Positions 55,201 through 64,000 of a DNA stretch of 64,000 bases are shown here, piece by piece. A program made the position numbers and the translations under genes. How positions within the stretch are numbered: the stretch's first letter is position 1; each line of letters starts with the position of its first letter. The stretch comes from Cymodocea nodosa (Eukaryota > Streptophyta > Magnoliopsida > Alismatales > Cymodoceaceae). Location: assembly GCA_036874045.1 (NCBI GenBank), contig CM072336.1, positions 19,897,001 through 19,961,000 of the forward strand. Reading direction: 5' to 3'. The notes below the pieces were generated by a model, which saw nothing but the letters and a program-made list of their open reading frames with translations, searched no databases and had not been told where the DNA came from.

Positions 55201-55461
55201 TGGGGGCGAAGAAGAACAATATAATATATAGTTCAAATCCTTCCATCGAAACTAGACCATTAAATAACGCCACAAGTAAACAAGCAGTGAAAAGACAAAC
55301 AATTAAGACGAGAAATACGTACGAACATGACCAACTGCAGTAGAGATAACACAAAGACTCAACATTACAAGAATTAATCCACCGCAACATTGTAATTGCC
55401 ATTGATTTGGATGCCGGAGCAGACACCGATAGACCACAGGATGACGGGGTCGGCCACCAAA
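55201..55461 (-). other. 3' untranslated region of the GDSL gene
   Basis: This lies downstream of the stop codon at 55462-55464 and shows no break before the repeat junction at 55200. No AATAAA is seen; the end of the transcript cannot be placed. Confidence 0.5.
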
Positions 55462-55950
55462 CTAAGACAGTAGGATGATGCCATCGAGCAGTACGGAGCC
55501 GGCGATGTGTCTGTTTGCCTGCTGGGACGGGTGGACGCCGTCCCAGAAGACGAAGGCGGTGGCGTTGGAGCACACCCTCGGCGAATCGGATCTGCAGAGG
55601 ACGGAAGTCCCGGACGTGCCCGTGCCACAGCACCCCCTGGTTGTCTCCTCGAAACCATATTTCGATGGATTGGTGATGAGGTCCAGGAGTGGCTTGTAGA
55701 TGTCGAGCACCGCCATCTTCAGCCCCGGGAGGTCCTTGGCGAGGGAGGCTACGGCCGCACGGAGCTTCCGGTTGAAACCATGGGCGTCGTTGTTGAGCCT
55801 CGATACGCAGCCCCAGCTCTGGCCGCTTCTTCCCTTGCCATGGAGATTGATGGCCGCAGGCAGACAACCTAGCGGCGGCAGCGACGTCACCCCGATCCTG
55901 CTCGCTCCAAGACCATGCAATTCCTTCATCCCAACTCATTAATGATCATT

Positions 55951-55989
<39 letters not shown>

Positions 55990-56836
55990 GGTCGTGGTCG
56001 TGGTCGTAGTCGTAGTAGTAGTAGTTCCTTGATCGATTCATTGAAATATATATATTTATCAATTAATTACCTTGACGAAGCTGGAGAAGTTGGTGACGAG
56101 GAGGGATGAGAAGTCGTCGGGGCCGAAGGCACGCCGGAGGGAAGGGTTGATGTAGTAGTTCTGTAGGTAGTCACCGTTGCCCGTGCCGATGATGTACATG
56201 GCCTCCGACAGTATGGACGCTGCCTTCTTCTTCCCGGCCACCCTTGCCAACTTCAACCTGTACTCCTTGTAGTACTCCAGCTGCTGCGTCAGTGGAATTG
56301 CCTTCTGCACACCATATAATATATATGCAGACTCGAAGAAGAAGAAGAAAAAAGAGAACAAGGTTGGTTGGTGTCGATCTACGTACATATCTGAGGGACG
56401 TCATGTCGTAGTACCCTGACCCAGCCGACGCGAAGTTGGCTCCGATCAGAAGGTTACGACCTACGGCCGTCCGGCCGAGGTACGCTGGTGGGTAGCTTCC
56501 GAACCCAAGGGTTTCAGCTGTAGAGACCAACGAACCAACTAATTAACTTTGTCGGAGAGAAGAGACAAGAACAACAGCTAGCAGATTGCATGTCCTACCG
56601 CTGTAGTCGGTGGCGAGTTTGCCGTTGCAAAACCTTCCGGTGGGCAAGTGGGTGGTGAAGTCCCTCCCATACGGCAGGAAGTCCGCCTTGAACATGGCCT
56701 GCTTCCAGTAGTTGTTGTTCCCCACGTCCACGGACGAGTCCCCGAAGGTTATGATGGCCGGCACCAGCGACGATGCACCGTCCACGCCCACCATGCACGA
56801 GAGGAAGAGCATCAGCAGTGCTGCTGCAGCTGCCAT
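55462..56836 (-). CDS. GDSL esterase/lipase, secreted, four exons
   Basis: Exons on the minus strand: 56836-56599, 56517-56387, 56304-56071 and 55923-55462; introns of 81, 82 and 147 bp all have GT-AG ends and the joined length is 354 codons, usual for plant GDSL lipases. Residues 1-20 form a signal peptide ([20 protein letters not shown]), so secretion or cell-wall location is likely. Block I is [12 protein letters not shown] with catalytic Ser34; block II lies around NFASAGSG (107-114); block III reads GTGNGDY (163-169); block V is FWDGVHPS with Asp329 and His332. LPPLGCLP and RGCCGTG are family marks. Family members hydrolyse ester or acyl substrates; the substrate is unknown. The start at 56836 is preferred over an in-frame ATG at 56887 because the signal peptide follows it. 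GC content is far above the surroundings. It looks intact. Confidence 0.93.
55951..56024. repeat. Trinucleotide microsatellite in GDSL intron 3
   Basis: (AGC)n, (AGT)n and (GGTCGT)n runs follow one another on the plus strand. On the coding strand this puts CTG and CTACTA repeats between the donor and the acceptor of intron 3, so length variation there would not touch coding sequence. Confidence 0.85.
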
Positions 56837-56878
56837 GGCCAACGCCTTCAACCTTGATCCAATCTGATCTGCAGCACA

Positions 56879-56898
56879 CACACACATATATGTGTGTG
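56879..56898. repeat. 20-bp perfect palindrome upstream of the GDSL start
   Basis: CACACATATATGTGTG flanked by two further paired bases on each side forms a perfect palindrome 43-62 bases upstream of the start codon. It is a (CA)n-(TATA)-(TG)n sequence; no classical TATA box is evident further upstream. Confidence 0.6.
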
Positions 56899-57792
56899 CA
56901 TGGCTTTGGGTGGTAGATCAGTATTTTTCTTGATGATGGTTGATTTTTTGTGCAACTGTCAATTGAATTATTACAATTGATTGGTTGATTGTTTTACATA
57001 GATTTGTTTGTCAGTTCATTTTTCCCACGACTTTTTTATTTTCATGAGTCAATCACTTATTGGTATTTTACCTAGCTTTTACCTTTCCAATTTCAAAATG
57101 GATCATTTATTTCCTGCTTTGACCTTGTTTGTTTAAGAGTGTCTTCAGTACTCTCATAAGCATCATCTATCCAAATTAAACACGGATGGTAAGGTTTAAA
57201 ATAAGACTTATGATGAATATTACTGATTGCTAGGGTACCATGGAACTCTCCTATTTTATTGTTTTTATTAGTTCTTCCAATAAAGCCTTTCATGTTCTTG
57301 CTCTACCTTGCTAAAAAAATATTAAAAAGTAAGAATTTTAAACAACTCGCCCCAAATGAAATTCTCACTTCTACTGAAATAACGATCGAACACATCCACA
57401 AGTCAGGTGATGCCAGCATTGATTCAGGAGTTTATAGGATTTTTGGTTTGGTTTTTGCAACAGCAGATAAGTTTTTTTTATTTGGTTTCTGCAACAGGAG
57501 ACAGAGACAGAATTCCAACCAACATTATTTAAGGCTTGTTTGCATTTTTCTTTCATTATTTTACAGTGCAGAGTTGCTGTCATTGATCTGGTTCAAATAT
57601 TCAGTAGAATTAAACATGATTGATATTTTTTGTCTTCATAACGTGTGCAGATTTGCATTGTATGAAGTTGAATGGAATGCTTTTATTCTTGCACTTGTAT
57701 GGACTTTATTTAACTCCATAGAAATGGCAAAATCTTCCAACATAAATAGATAAATGCTAATGTAATATTCAACAAAGGTTACCAGTACTGTT

Positions 57793-58026
57793 TTGTCGTG
57801 GCTGGAATTTTCAAGTGTAAGGAGAGAGAATCCTGTTAATCAAAATGCGGGAATTAGAACATCCGAAGTCACTAGGATTGAAATCAGCATAAGTAGTGGA
57901 GATGCGTTGAACTCAATGAACTTGTTGGAAGATAAAATTCCTATGGACACTGATGACCAAGGTATTGGGCAGATGACTAATTGGCTATATAGCTTTTTTC
58001 AGACTTTTGTTTTATTGCTTCAATAA
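57793..58026 (+). other. Unidentified coding-like stretch
   Basis: An open stretch of 77 codons reads, in part, SSVRRENPVNQNAGIRTSEV and SGDALNSMNLLEDKIPMDTD, which has the composition of a real protein rather than of noncoding AT-rich DNA. I do not recognise the family. It could be an exon or remnant of a host gene. No start, splice or expression evidence can be given from sequence alone. Confidence 0.25.
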
Positions 58027-58913
58027 CTCCTCTACGGATATCTTGTAATTTGGTTTTGTACTTTCGACATGAACTTCATGATTTGATGCAGAATGATCAT
58101 CGAGGTACACTACTGTGGAGACAGTTCAGTGGCAATGCTAATTAATATAAAACCATTTTCAAAAATCTCACTAGCACATTTATTTATTTATACTCGTCTA
58201 TACTTTATTGAATGTGTACTATTCATGTGTCAGCTTACTAAATAATCTGAAGCCAACGATTTAATAAACAAATAAACCCGAGGCCTCGAAGTCATTCCTG
58301 ATGCAAAATAAATTGTGAAGATAAGCCACTGTGTGGTGTACAACCGATGGTGATGCTTCTTTTTCAGGTACACTCCCACCTCATCTACCTCTGGTGCCGT
58401 AGGAAGTACATCCATGTGCTGAAATTGAAACAACATAAGAGTGCTGCCGGAGGATATTTCTTGTTATTTTTTCATATGTATGAATTTTAATTGTTTTTTG
58501 ATAGAAATTCTCATCTCTGTAAGAGATTTAATGATAAAAAAATTATCTAATGCTAAAAAAAAAGACTTTTTAATAATGACATAAAAAACACGTCCTATTC
58601 ACATTCTAAGATGGAAAGAAAACTTTAATTGAATCAATTTTGAGAGAAATGCAAATCAAGTTTCAAGTTCATTCTTGCCCTTTTGAACTGACATAAAAAA
58701 TTATAAAAAACATTAATGTCAACTGCAGATCCCGTCAGCCCACCCACCCGCAGACAGGAGGGCAGCTGGCAATAACTTGTGTCATGTCAACAGTTCCTCG
58801 TGAATATAAACCAATGGCTCGTTGGGCTTGTGTCTTTCTCCCTTTCTTTGCATCCAACTTTTACTTACAAAAGATACTTAATCAAAACATTTAAACACTT
58901 TTAAACTAATTTA

Positions 58914-59034
58914 TCAAAATACTTAATTAAATCATCTAAAAATATCTGTTAAAATTACCAAAATACTTAATTAACTCATCTAAAAATATCTAGTTAAAAT
59001 TACCAAAATACTTAATTAAATCATCTAAAAATTA
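58914..59034. repeat. Tandem repeat, ~44-bp unit, nearly three copies
   Basis: Units contain CAAAATACTTAATTAA, then TCATCTAAAAATATCT and a GTTAAAATTAC joint. Copies start near 58914, 58958 and 59002; the last is partial. No coding sense is apparent. Confidence 0.75.
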
Positions 59035-59297
59035 TCAATAGACTTGATTAAGTCACCCTTGATTAAGTTGCTTAAAACCCTCTAACCAAAATCCTTGATT
59101 AATCACATCCCACAATCATCAAATTTTTTCCTTATTTTTCTTCTTTTTTATCACTACTTCAGCCTAGTCCAACCCCATCTCTTACCTACGCTCGACTCGC
59201 GTCTAACAAGCTCACGCTTGCCTTATCCTAAATCTGGATCTTGACCCACCTGCACTGTGAATAGCACTCATGGCAGGGAACCCTAATAGGTCTTGTT

Positions 59298-59492
59298 TGT
59301 TACAATGATTACATAGCTATACTTAGTAACTTCTATAATATACAATCATGTACAACTCATCATACCATACTCTATGTAACCATTTCATATTATAAATACA
59401 TGTTCTACCTTCCTTAAACGTATAGAGCATCATTGCTACATCTTTCCTTCTTCTTGAGTGCATGCCTCCTTAAGTCCTCTAACTTCTTCACA
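59298..59492 (+). mobile_element. Probable 5' LTR of the short-LTR Copia (195 bp)
   Basis: It starts TGTTACAATG and ends CTTCACA next to the primer site. TATAAATA lies at 59393-59400. A length near 200 bp is normal for Ale/Retrofit-like Copia. No 3' LTR is present to confirm the limits. Confidence 0.55.
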
Positions 59493-59524
59493 TGGTATTA
59501 GACGATTTTGGGACCTCTAACTTC

Positions 59525-60015
59525 ATGGCTCCTTTACCTTTTGCTTTTGCTTCTACCTCTCTCTCTCTCCCTCTCACCTACAACATCTCCCACCTCTTCT
59601 CCACTCCCATGGATAAACACTCATATCTATGCTAGCATCGATAGTTCTTGATGGTTCTCAATCTTCACTATCTCTCCCATATCATAACTGAGGTCCCATC
59701 TTTTGATCAAGATAGTAGCTAGTGCGATGTCGACCAACTTGTCTTGAGTTGGATTAACGCTACTATCTCTCTCGAGGTGCAAGTTATCCTTCTATCTACC
59801 TCAATAGTGTATGAAGCTTGGGTGACTCTTGAATGTCATCACTCTCCCAGGTTGTGTATTCACCTTAATACACTATGAGACTCCCTCTCTAACTTGTAGA
59901 AATCTTCAAAGCAATCCATGCTCACCTATCTTCTACAAGACAAGAGTATCACTAGCATGCTTCACTCTACCAATGCTTGGATCTTAGACTCAAAACTCAT
60001 CAACTTCGTTCTTAG
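59525..60015 (+). pseudogene. Copia gag, first part
   Basis: Begins MAPLPFAFASTSLSLPLTYN 20 bases after the primer site; later reads VLSWINATISLEVQVILLST, EAWVTLECHHSPR and NAWILDSKLINFVL, the usual gag order of short-LTR Copia elements. It continues after the insertion at 61602. Broken. Confidence 0.7.
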
Positions 60016-61601
60016 CCAACCGTGAGTTTTAAGGTATAAACTCATGAACCAACACCTTGAAGCTTTCAACTAGAGTTTATGTGTAAAGAGCTTTCTACAC
60101 TTGAATGTGCTTGAGTATTCTTCAATTTTGCATTTGCTGAATCTATATTGTTTCTATAATTTCTGTATAGCTCTATGTATGAGTGTATATGATAATCATT
60201 ATTGTTCTCTTTCACTTATTAATCATATTTATACTAAGAGGTATAACAATTATATTTCTTTTAACGGTATTTGTCCTTTTGTACTTACTAAGCAGTCAAT
60301 CCCAAATATAGTAAGTTACCATTCAGTATAATTCAAATATACTGTATTCTTGAAACCTTCTGAAAATTTGACCAGTTGTCTTGAAACTATTCAAAAAACT
60401 CGAACAGTTATTCTAAAACTATTTGAAAAACTTGAATAGTTATTAGAAACTATCCAAAAACTCTAATAGTTATCCTTTTATGATTGTCACATGATCCTTT
60501 AAGTTCTGAACATGAGTTTTCTTAGTTTCAACAGTTTACTTGAAACCTTTCGAAAACTCGAACAATTATTTTGTAACTATCTGAAAAACTTGAACAGTTA
60601 TCTTGTAACTATCCAAAAAACTTGAACAATTATCCTTTTGTGCTTGTCACGTGATTCTTTAAGTTCTACATGTGACTCTTCTTAGTTTCAGACAGTTTAC
60701 TTGAAATCCTTCAAAAACTTAAACAGTTATCTTGTAACTATTCGATTGACCTTTTTATCTTGTAGTTGTTTTGTAATTTGAAATTTGGACAGTTTAATTT
60801 GAAACCTTCCGAAAAGACTATGAAACCTTTCAACAAATTGTGAGACTATCCAATTTATTGTAACTCAATAATTTTTTTTAGTGTTTTTCTGAATTAGTAT
60901 TCCTCTAACCTATTTGACCTTTGTTGGTCTTTTGGCATTTCATCCATACTTGTAAAATACATTTTAATACTTTATATAGATTTTTACATTATCAAAACAT
61001 AAGGGTTCTAATAAAATAGAATTCCAATAGAAAAATATTTTAAGTTTGTGAACTTAATGAGATTAAGGAATATTTTTATAGATAATAGAAATGAAGAACA
61101 TTCTCATGAATGGTGGAAGTGGAAGTTTGAAATTGTGATACCTACAAATAGTAGAAGCAGAGTGAAAATAAGAAATGCCTTATTGGATTTGATATATAAA
61201 TGAATATAATTGGTCTTTGTGATAAAGTGAGAGATGTTGAAATTGGTCAAAAAATCAAATTCAAGTTTGAATTTGAATTGCAAATTCTAATAGTTATCGA
61301 AAATTTAGGAAATAGTTAGAGGCAAAAATGGTAGAGATAATTGATCATTCAAATGACTATAAATAAAGATGATTTGAGAGATTAAAGGTACAATTAATTT
61401 TACAGTCACTTGAAAAGATTCACCGTTGAAGCTCCAGATCATCTGGAAAAATCCAACAACATGTTCTACATCTTAATGAACATCCTTCATTCATCGCAAT
61501 AGACCTGCCCTAATACCATCTTGAGTGTCACCAACGATTTAGAACCTATCTAATATTAAGGCAAGAAGAGAAACAACTCACGAAGAAGGATAACAGTCAA
61601 T
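60016..61601 (-). mobile_element. Recent 1.59-kb insertion, copy 2 of the duplication
   Basis: Flanked by 5-bp CTTAG repeats and near-identical to 53622-55200. It carries an LTR promoter part plus 0.6 kb beyond, but lacks TG/CA ends at its limits, so it is not a standard solo LTR. About 0.25% divergence from copy 1 makes it the youngest event I can recognise here. At its left end CTTAG resembles CTTAA of copy 1, so the exact limit is uncertain by a few bases. Confidence 0.8.
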
Positions 61602-62609
61602 CTTAGTCTTCACCTACTCAAGCATTGATTACTTCCCAAGGTTGTAGGGGAGGACATGGTAGAGGTCATGGTAAAGGCAAATGGAAGGGTGGTTAGGGAC
61701 GTGGCTGCAATAATCGTCCTCCACCCACTTATATTCCCTATAACATGCAATATGCTTTGCCATAGGTACCACATCATCCTCCATTGCTTCCAACTCCACC
61801 AACTGTCGATTACCAAGTCGCCTCCCAAATATGCAACCGCATGGGTCACACTTGTAATGAGCATTTGAACTATACTTATACTGTTAATCATCTTGCTGAT
61901 GCTTTCTGTACTACATCCATCCAAGATCCAACTAAATCATGGCATTTCAACTCAAGTGCTAGTCAACACATGATGTCATCTACAATATTGGATCTCCAAC
62001 CATATCAAGCTACAAGCTCTATTGTTATGGGAAATGGGCATCAATTACCTATTACTCATATAGGTAATCACACTTTATATTCTTCCTCTAGGCTCCTTTA
62101 TCTACAACGTGTTCTATATGTTCCAATATTATTAGTGAATCTCATATCTATCCAACAATACGCCTTTGATAATAATTGTGATTTTATTCTTAATGGCGAT
62201 GGTTTTTCTATTAAGGATTGATGGACAAGATAGATCAAACTTTGTGGCCATAGAAACAATAGAGTTCATAAGATCATGACAACAACTCATCAACACTATC
62301 ATGCTGTATACACTGCCTTATATGTAGAATGAATGTTGGTGTTAGTATGGCATTCTTCTCTTGGACATCCATAGTTTTCAACTCTTCGTTACTTCATTTC
62401 CCATCGAGATATTGATGCACACTCTCTAGATAAAGTGAAGCACCACCACTACTAATTTTGCTCCTCTACCAAAGCTTCTAAACTTTCGTTTTCTTCATAA
62501 TAGCACCATTCTTCCAAGCTATTTGAACTCTTGTTTACTATTGTTTGGGATCCTACCCTCGTTTTTCTCTTCAACAACATTCTTATTATCTTATTAGTGT
62601 GGATGACTA
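61602..62609 (+). pseudogene. Copia gag tail, protease and pre-integrase
   Basis: A Gly/Arg-rich stretch (GCRGGHGRGHGKGKWKGG) precedes the knuckle ICNRMGHTCNEH, then protease SWHFNSSASQHMMSS and the blocks VMGNGHQLPITHIGNHTL and VLYVPILLVNLISIQQYAFD (61784-62221). Pre-integrase VWHSSLGHP follows near 62345. The element ends where TGTTAGGAATAAC of a SIRE-type LTR begins at 62610. Confidence 0.8.
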
Positions 62610-64000
62610 TGTTAGGAATAACTTTATATGAAATATAAATTCTAATATTAAATATGTTATTTTGATGATGAAAAATCTTGGTATTTAATTGAAAACCTCT
62701 TGTTAGTACATTTATAAGTTGTGGTCACTAATTTGTATTTAAGTATTAGAACTAAGAGCTAGAAAAAGAACAAACACTTTTTTGTTGCAAGACTCGGGAA
62801 GCTAAATATCTTACTATAGAAAATTTGGTAACTCTTTCTCTAAAATCTTGTAAACTTATGATCACAAAACCTATATAGTTATAGTGTTATGCACGTATGC
62901 TTTAAATAACTTAACTTCTTCACGTGTTTTCCATATGCTTTTTTTAATGTCATCGAAGAGTTAAGATAACTATTTGAGTTTTTCATATGGTTATTTGATA
63001 ACTGTTCAAGTTTTGTAAGACTAACATTTTAATTTAAGTTTTACAGGTCACATGCTTTGCATGTGAGAAATTAGAAGAGTTAAGAAATAAGTGTTTGAGT
63101 TTTTATAAGACTTACAAGTATAATAGTTTGACAAAGATGAAAAGTTAAGGTAACTCGATGGAATAACTGTCAAATCTTAAAATAATACTCCAATAGCTAA
63201 ATTGAATACCTACTGATGTTTATGGTAACTTATTGACTGAAATAAGAATTAGATAAGTTATTGCATATCTACAAGTTACTTTATTGTAAAATATATTTCA
63301 AGGAAAGGAGTATCAAAATAGAATGAACAACTAGAGACACAAAGAAATGACGAAAATCATGGATTAATTGGTGTTTCCAAATTTAGGAATTAATGAGTTT
63401 CAAAAGCTAGATTTCAAAGAAAGAAAAGTAAGACAAAGCACAAGTTGGAAAGTAGAGGAGAGAAAACAAAGAGCAACCAATGTGTATGGATTGGAATCTT
63501 GAGCTCTTGTCTTCCTTTTGTAAGTGTGATTTATAGAAGCCAAGATTTTGGAGCATTTGAGGAGAATCACACGAAGTCCTTTTGATTATATGTGCTATTA
63601 ATTCTTGTGTGTTCTCAAGTAAAGTTACTAGTGTAATTTTTGGTTGAATGCTCATATGCTTAATTTGTTAGCTCTGTAGGTTTTTAATCTGCTTAAAAAC
63701 CTATCTCACTAGGGTGTGGTGAGAATTGTTCTATAATTGAAGATTTGAGAATGTGGTGAGGTTGGGACCTCACACACATAGAGTTGGAACTCTATGTTGG
63801 TGTGTAAAAATGTGATGATGTACTTGGTTGGGTGTGCAATTAGAAAACACCACTTTGGGTTGGCATTAAGCTTGTGAAAAATACCATTGAGGCTGGTATT
63901 TAGCCTAAGTAAAATATTTATAAGGTTAGATGTTGAGCCTATGAAAAATATCATTGTAAGGGTTGGCATTAAGCTCATGAAAATACCAATTTAGTGGTCT
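62610..64000 (+). mobile_element. SIRE-type LTR, right end beyond the window
   Basis: Starts TGTTAGGAATAACTTTATATG after GACTA. It contains ATCGAAGAGTTAAGATAACTATTTGAG-like palindromes in split form near 62945-62975 and other AGTTA motifs to 63150, as in the LTR at 50222. A hairpin ladder occupies 63670-64000: GTGAGGT/ACCTCAC (63756-63773), CATAGAGTT/AACTCTATG (63777-63796), ATACCA/TGGTAT (near 63882-63900). It could be a 5', 3' or solo LTR. Confidence 0.75.
63670..64000 (+). other. Hairpin ladder and GGCATTAAGC repeats in the LTR leader
   Basis: Successive inverted repeats and about five related units with GAGCC/GGCATTAAGC, TGAAAAATA and CCATTG follow one another to the window edge. Their sequence differs from the ladders of the other LTRs, but position within the LTR and hairpin size are alike. 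Confidence 0.6.

Larger units (their letters stand above)
56899..59297. other. Intergenic region upstream of the GDSL gene
   Basis: Mostly AT-rich unique-looking sequence without LTR motifs. It includes an unidentified coding-like stretch (57793-58026), a GC-rich patch at 58727-58770, and a short tandem repeat at 58914-59034. I see no complete gene, tRNA or known mobile element. Confidence 0.5.
59298..62609 (+). mobile_element. Short-LTR Copia (Ale/Retrofit-like), 5' part only
   Basis: Putative 5' LTR 59298-59492, primer-site match TGGTATTAGACG (59493-59504), gag from 59525, then zinc knuckle, protease and pre-integrase up to 62609, where a SIRE-type LTR begins. A 1.6-kb insertion (60016-61601) splits gag and is flanked by CTTAG at 60011-60015 and 61602-61606. 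RT and RNase H are absent from the window. Broken, with several breaks. Confidence 0.75.

Noticed and set aside
55475-55942. Long plus-strand ORFs over the GDSL gene (55475-55699, 55507-55872, 55700-55942)
   Set aside because: They are antisense shadows of GC-rich coding exons with typical GC-codon bias; no family marks.
53700-60331. Nearly identical 76-residue ORFs at 53700-53930 and 60101-60331, tempting as a conserved gene pair
   Set aside because: They lie inside the promoter part of an LTR and are alike only because the whole 1.58-kb segment is duplicated; there is no protein family match.
53622-61601. The two 1.58-kb repeats as LTR pair of an element carrying the GDSL gene
   Set aside because: They lack TG/CA ends at their limits; copy 2 has its own CTTAG repeats inside a Copia gag, copy 1 is part of a longer LTR, and the GDSL gene keeps its introns.

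Overview
The window is plant nuclear DNA: about 55 kb of nested, mostly broken LTR retrotransposons and one clear, intact host gene. A flowering plant is shown by Athila-type Ty3/gypsy and SIRE-type Ty1/copia elements, an initiator-Met tRNA primer site (TGGTATCAGAGC) in the Copia elements, a tRNA-Asp-type primer site in the Athila element, and a GDSL esterase/lipase gene of plant architecture. The GC-rich coding sequence of that gene against AT-rich surroundings suggests a monocot, but this is inference.

Layout. 1-1401: end of a SIRE-type LTR. 1402-2812: Athila integrase-region fragment (-). 2813-11818: compound SIRE-type Copia (-) made of two partial units of different subfamilies plus a complete 5' LTR. 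11819-12267: old Athila-type LTR piece. 12268-12564 and 29315-33736: a Tnt1/Tork-like Copia (-) whose 3' LTR is split by a 16.7-kb Athila element (+, 12565-29309, target duplication ACACA). 33737-34077: another Athila LTR end. 34078-41845: SIRE-type Copia (-). 41846-52852: SIRE-type Copia (+) with a third ORF; its 3' LTR holds a solo LTR (50768-52131, target duplication GAATC). 52853-55200: RNase H scrap and another LTR. 55462-56836: GDSL gene (-). 56899-59297: intergenic. 59298-62609: short-LTR Copia (+) interrupted by a recent 1.6-kb insertion that duplicates 53622-55200. 62610-64000: SIRE-type LTR running off the window.

Most interesting content. (1) The 16.7-kb Athila element has an odd gene order: 5' ORF, protease, RT, RNase H, integrase, third ORF, then a gag capsid domain, then a captured host F-box gene. 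Every coding module is preceded by a cluster of the same short palindromes found near the end of its LTR. (2) Its third ORF is clearly homologous to the third ORF of the unrelated SIRE-type Copia at 47277-49884. (3) The Copia LTRs carry, downstream of the TATA box, a ladder of small hairpins whose stem sequences change in a compensated way while size and loop core persist. (4) Upstream parts of Copia and Athila LTRs share palindromes of the form GGANAGTTA-N6-TAACTNTCC. Together these suggest that elements of two superfamilies in this genome have exchanged, or converged on, both a protein module and regulatory or structural DNA.

The GDSL gene is predicted to encode a secreted 354-residue esterase/lipase in four exons with canonical splice sites. 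All retroelements are fossils here; I see none that looks whole in its coding parts, although the 16.7-kb Athila insertion is structurally complete from LTR to LTR.
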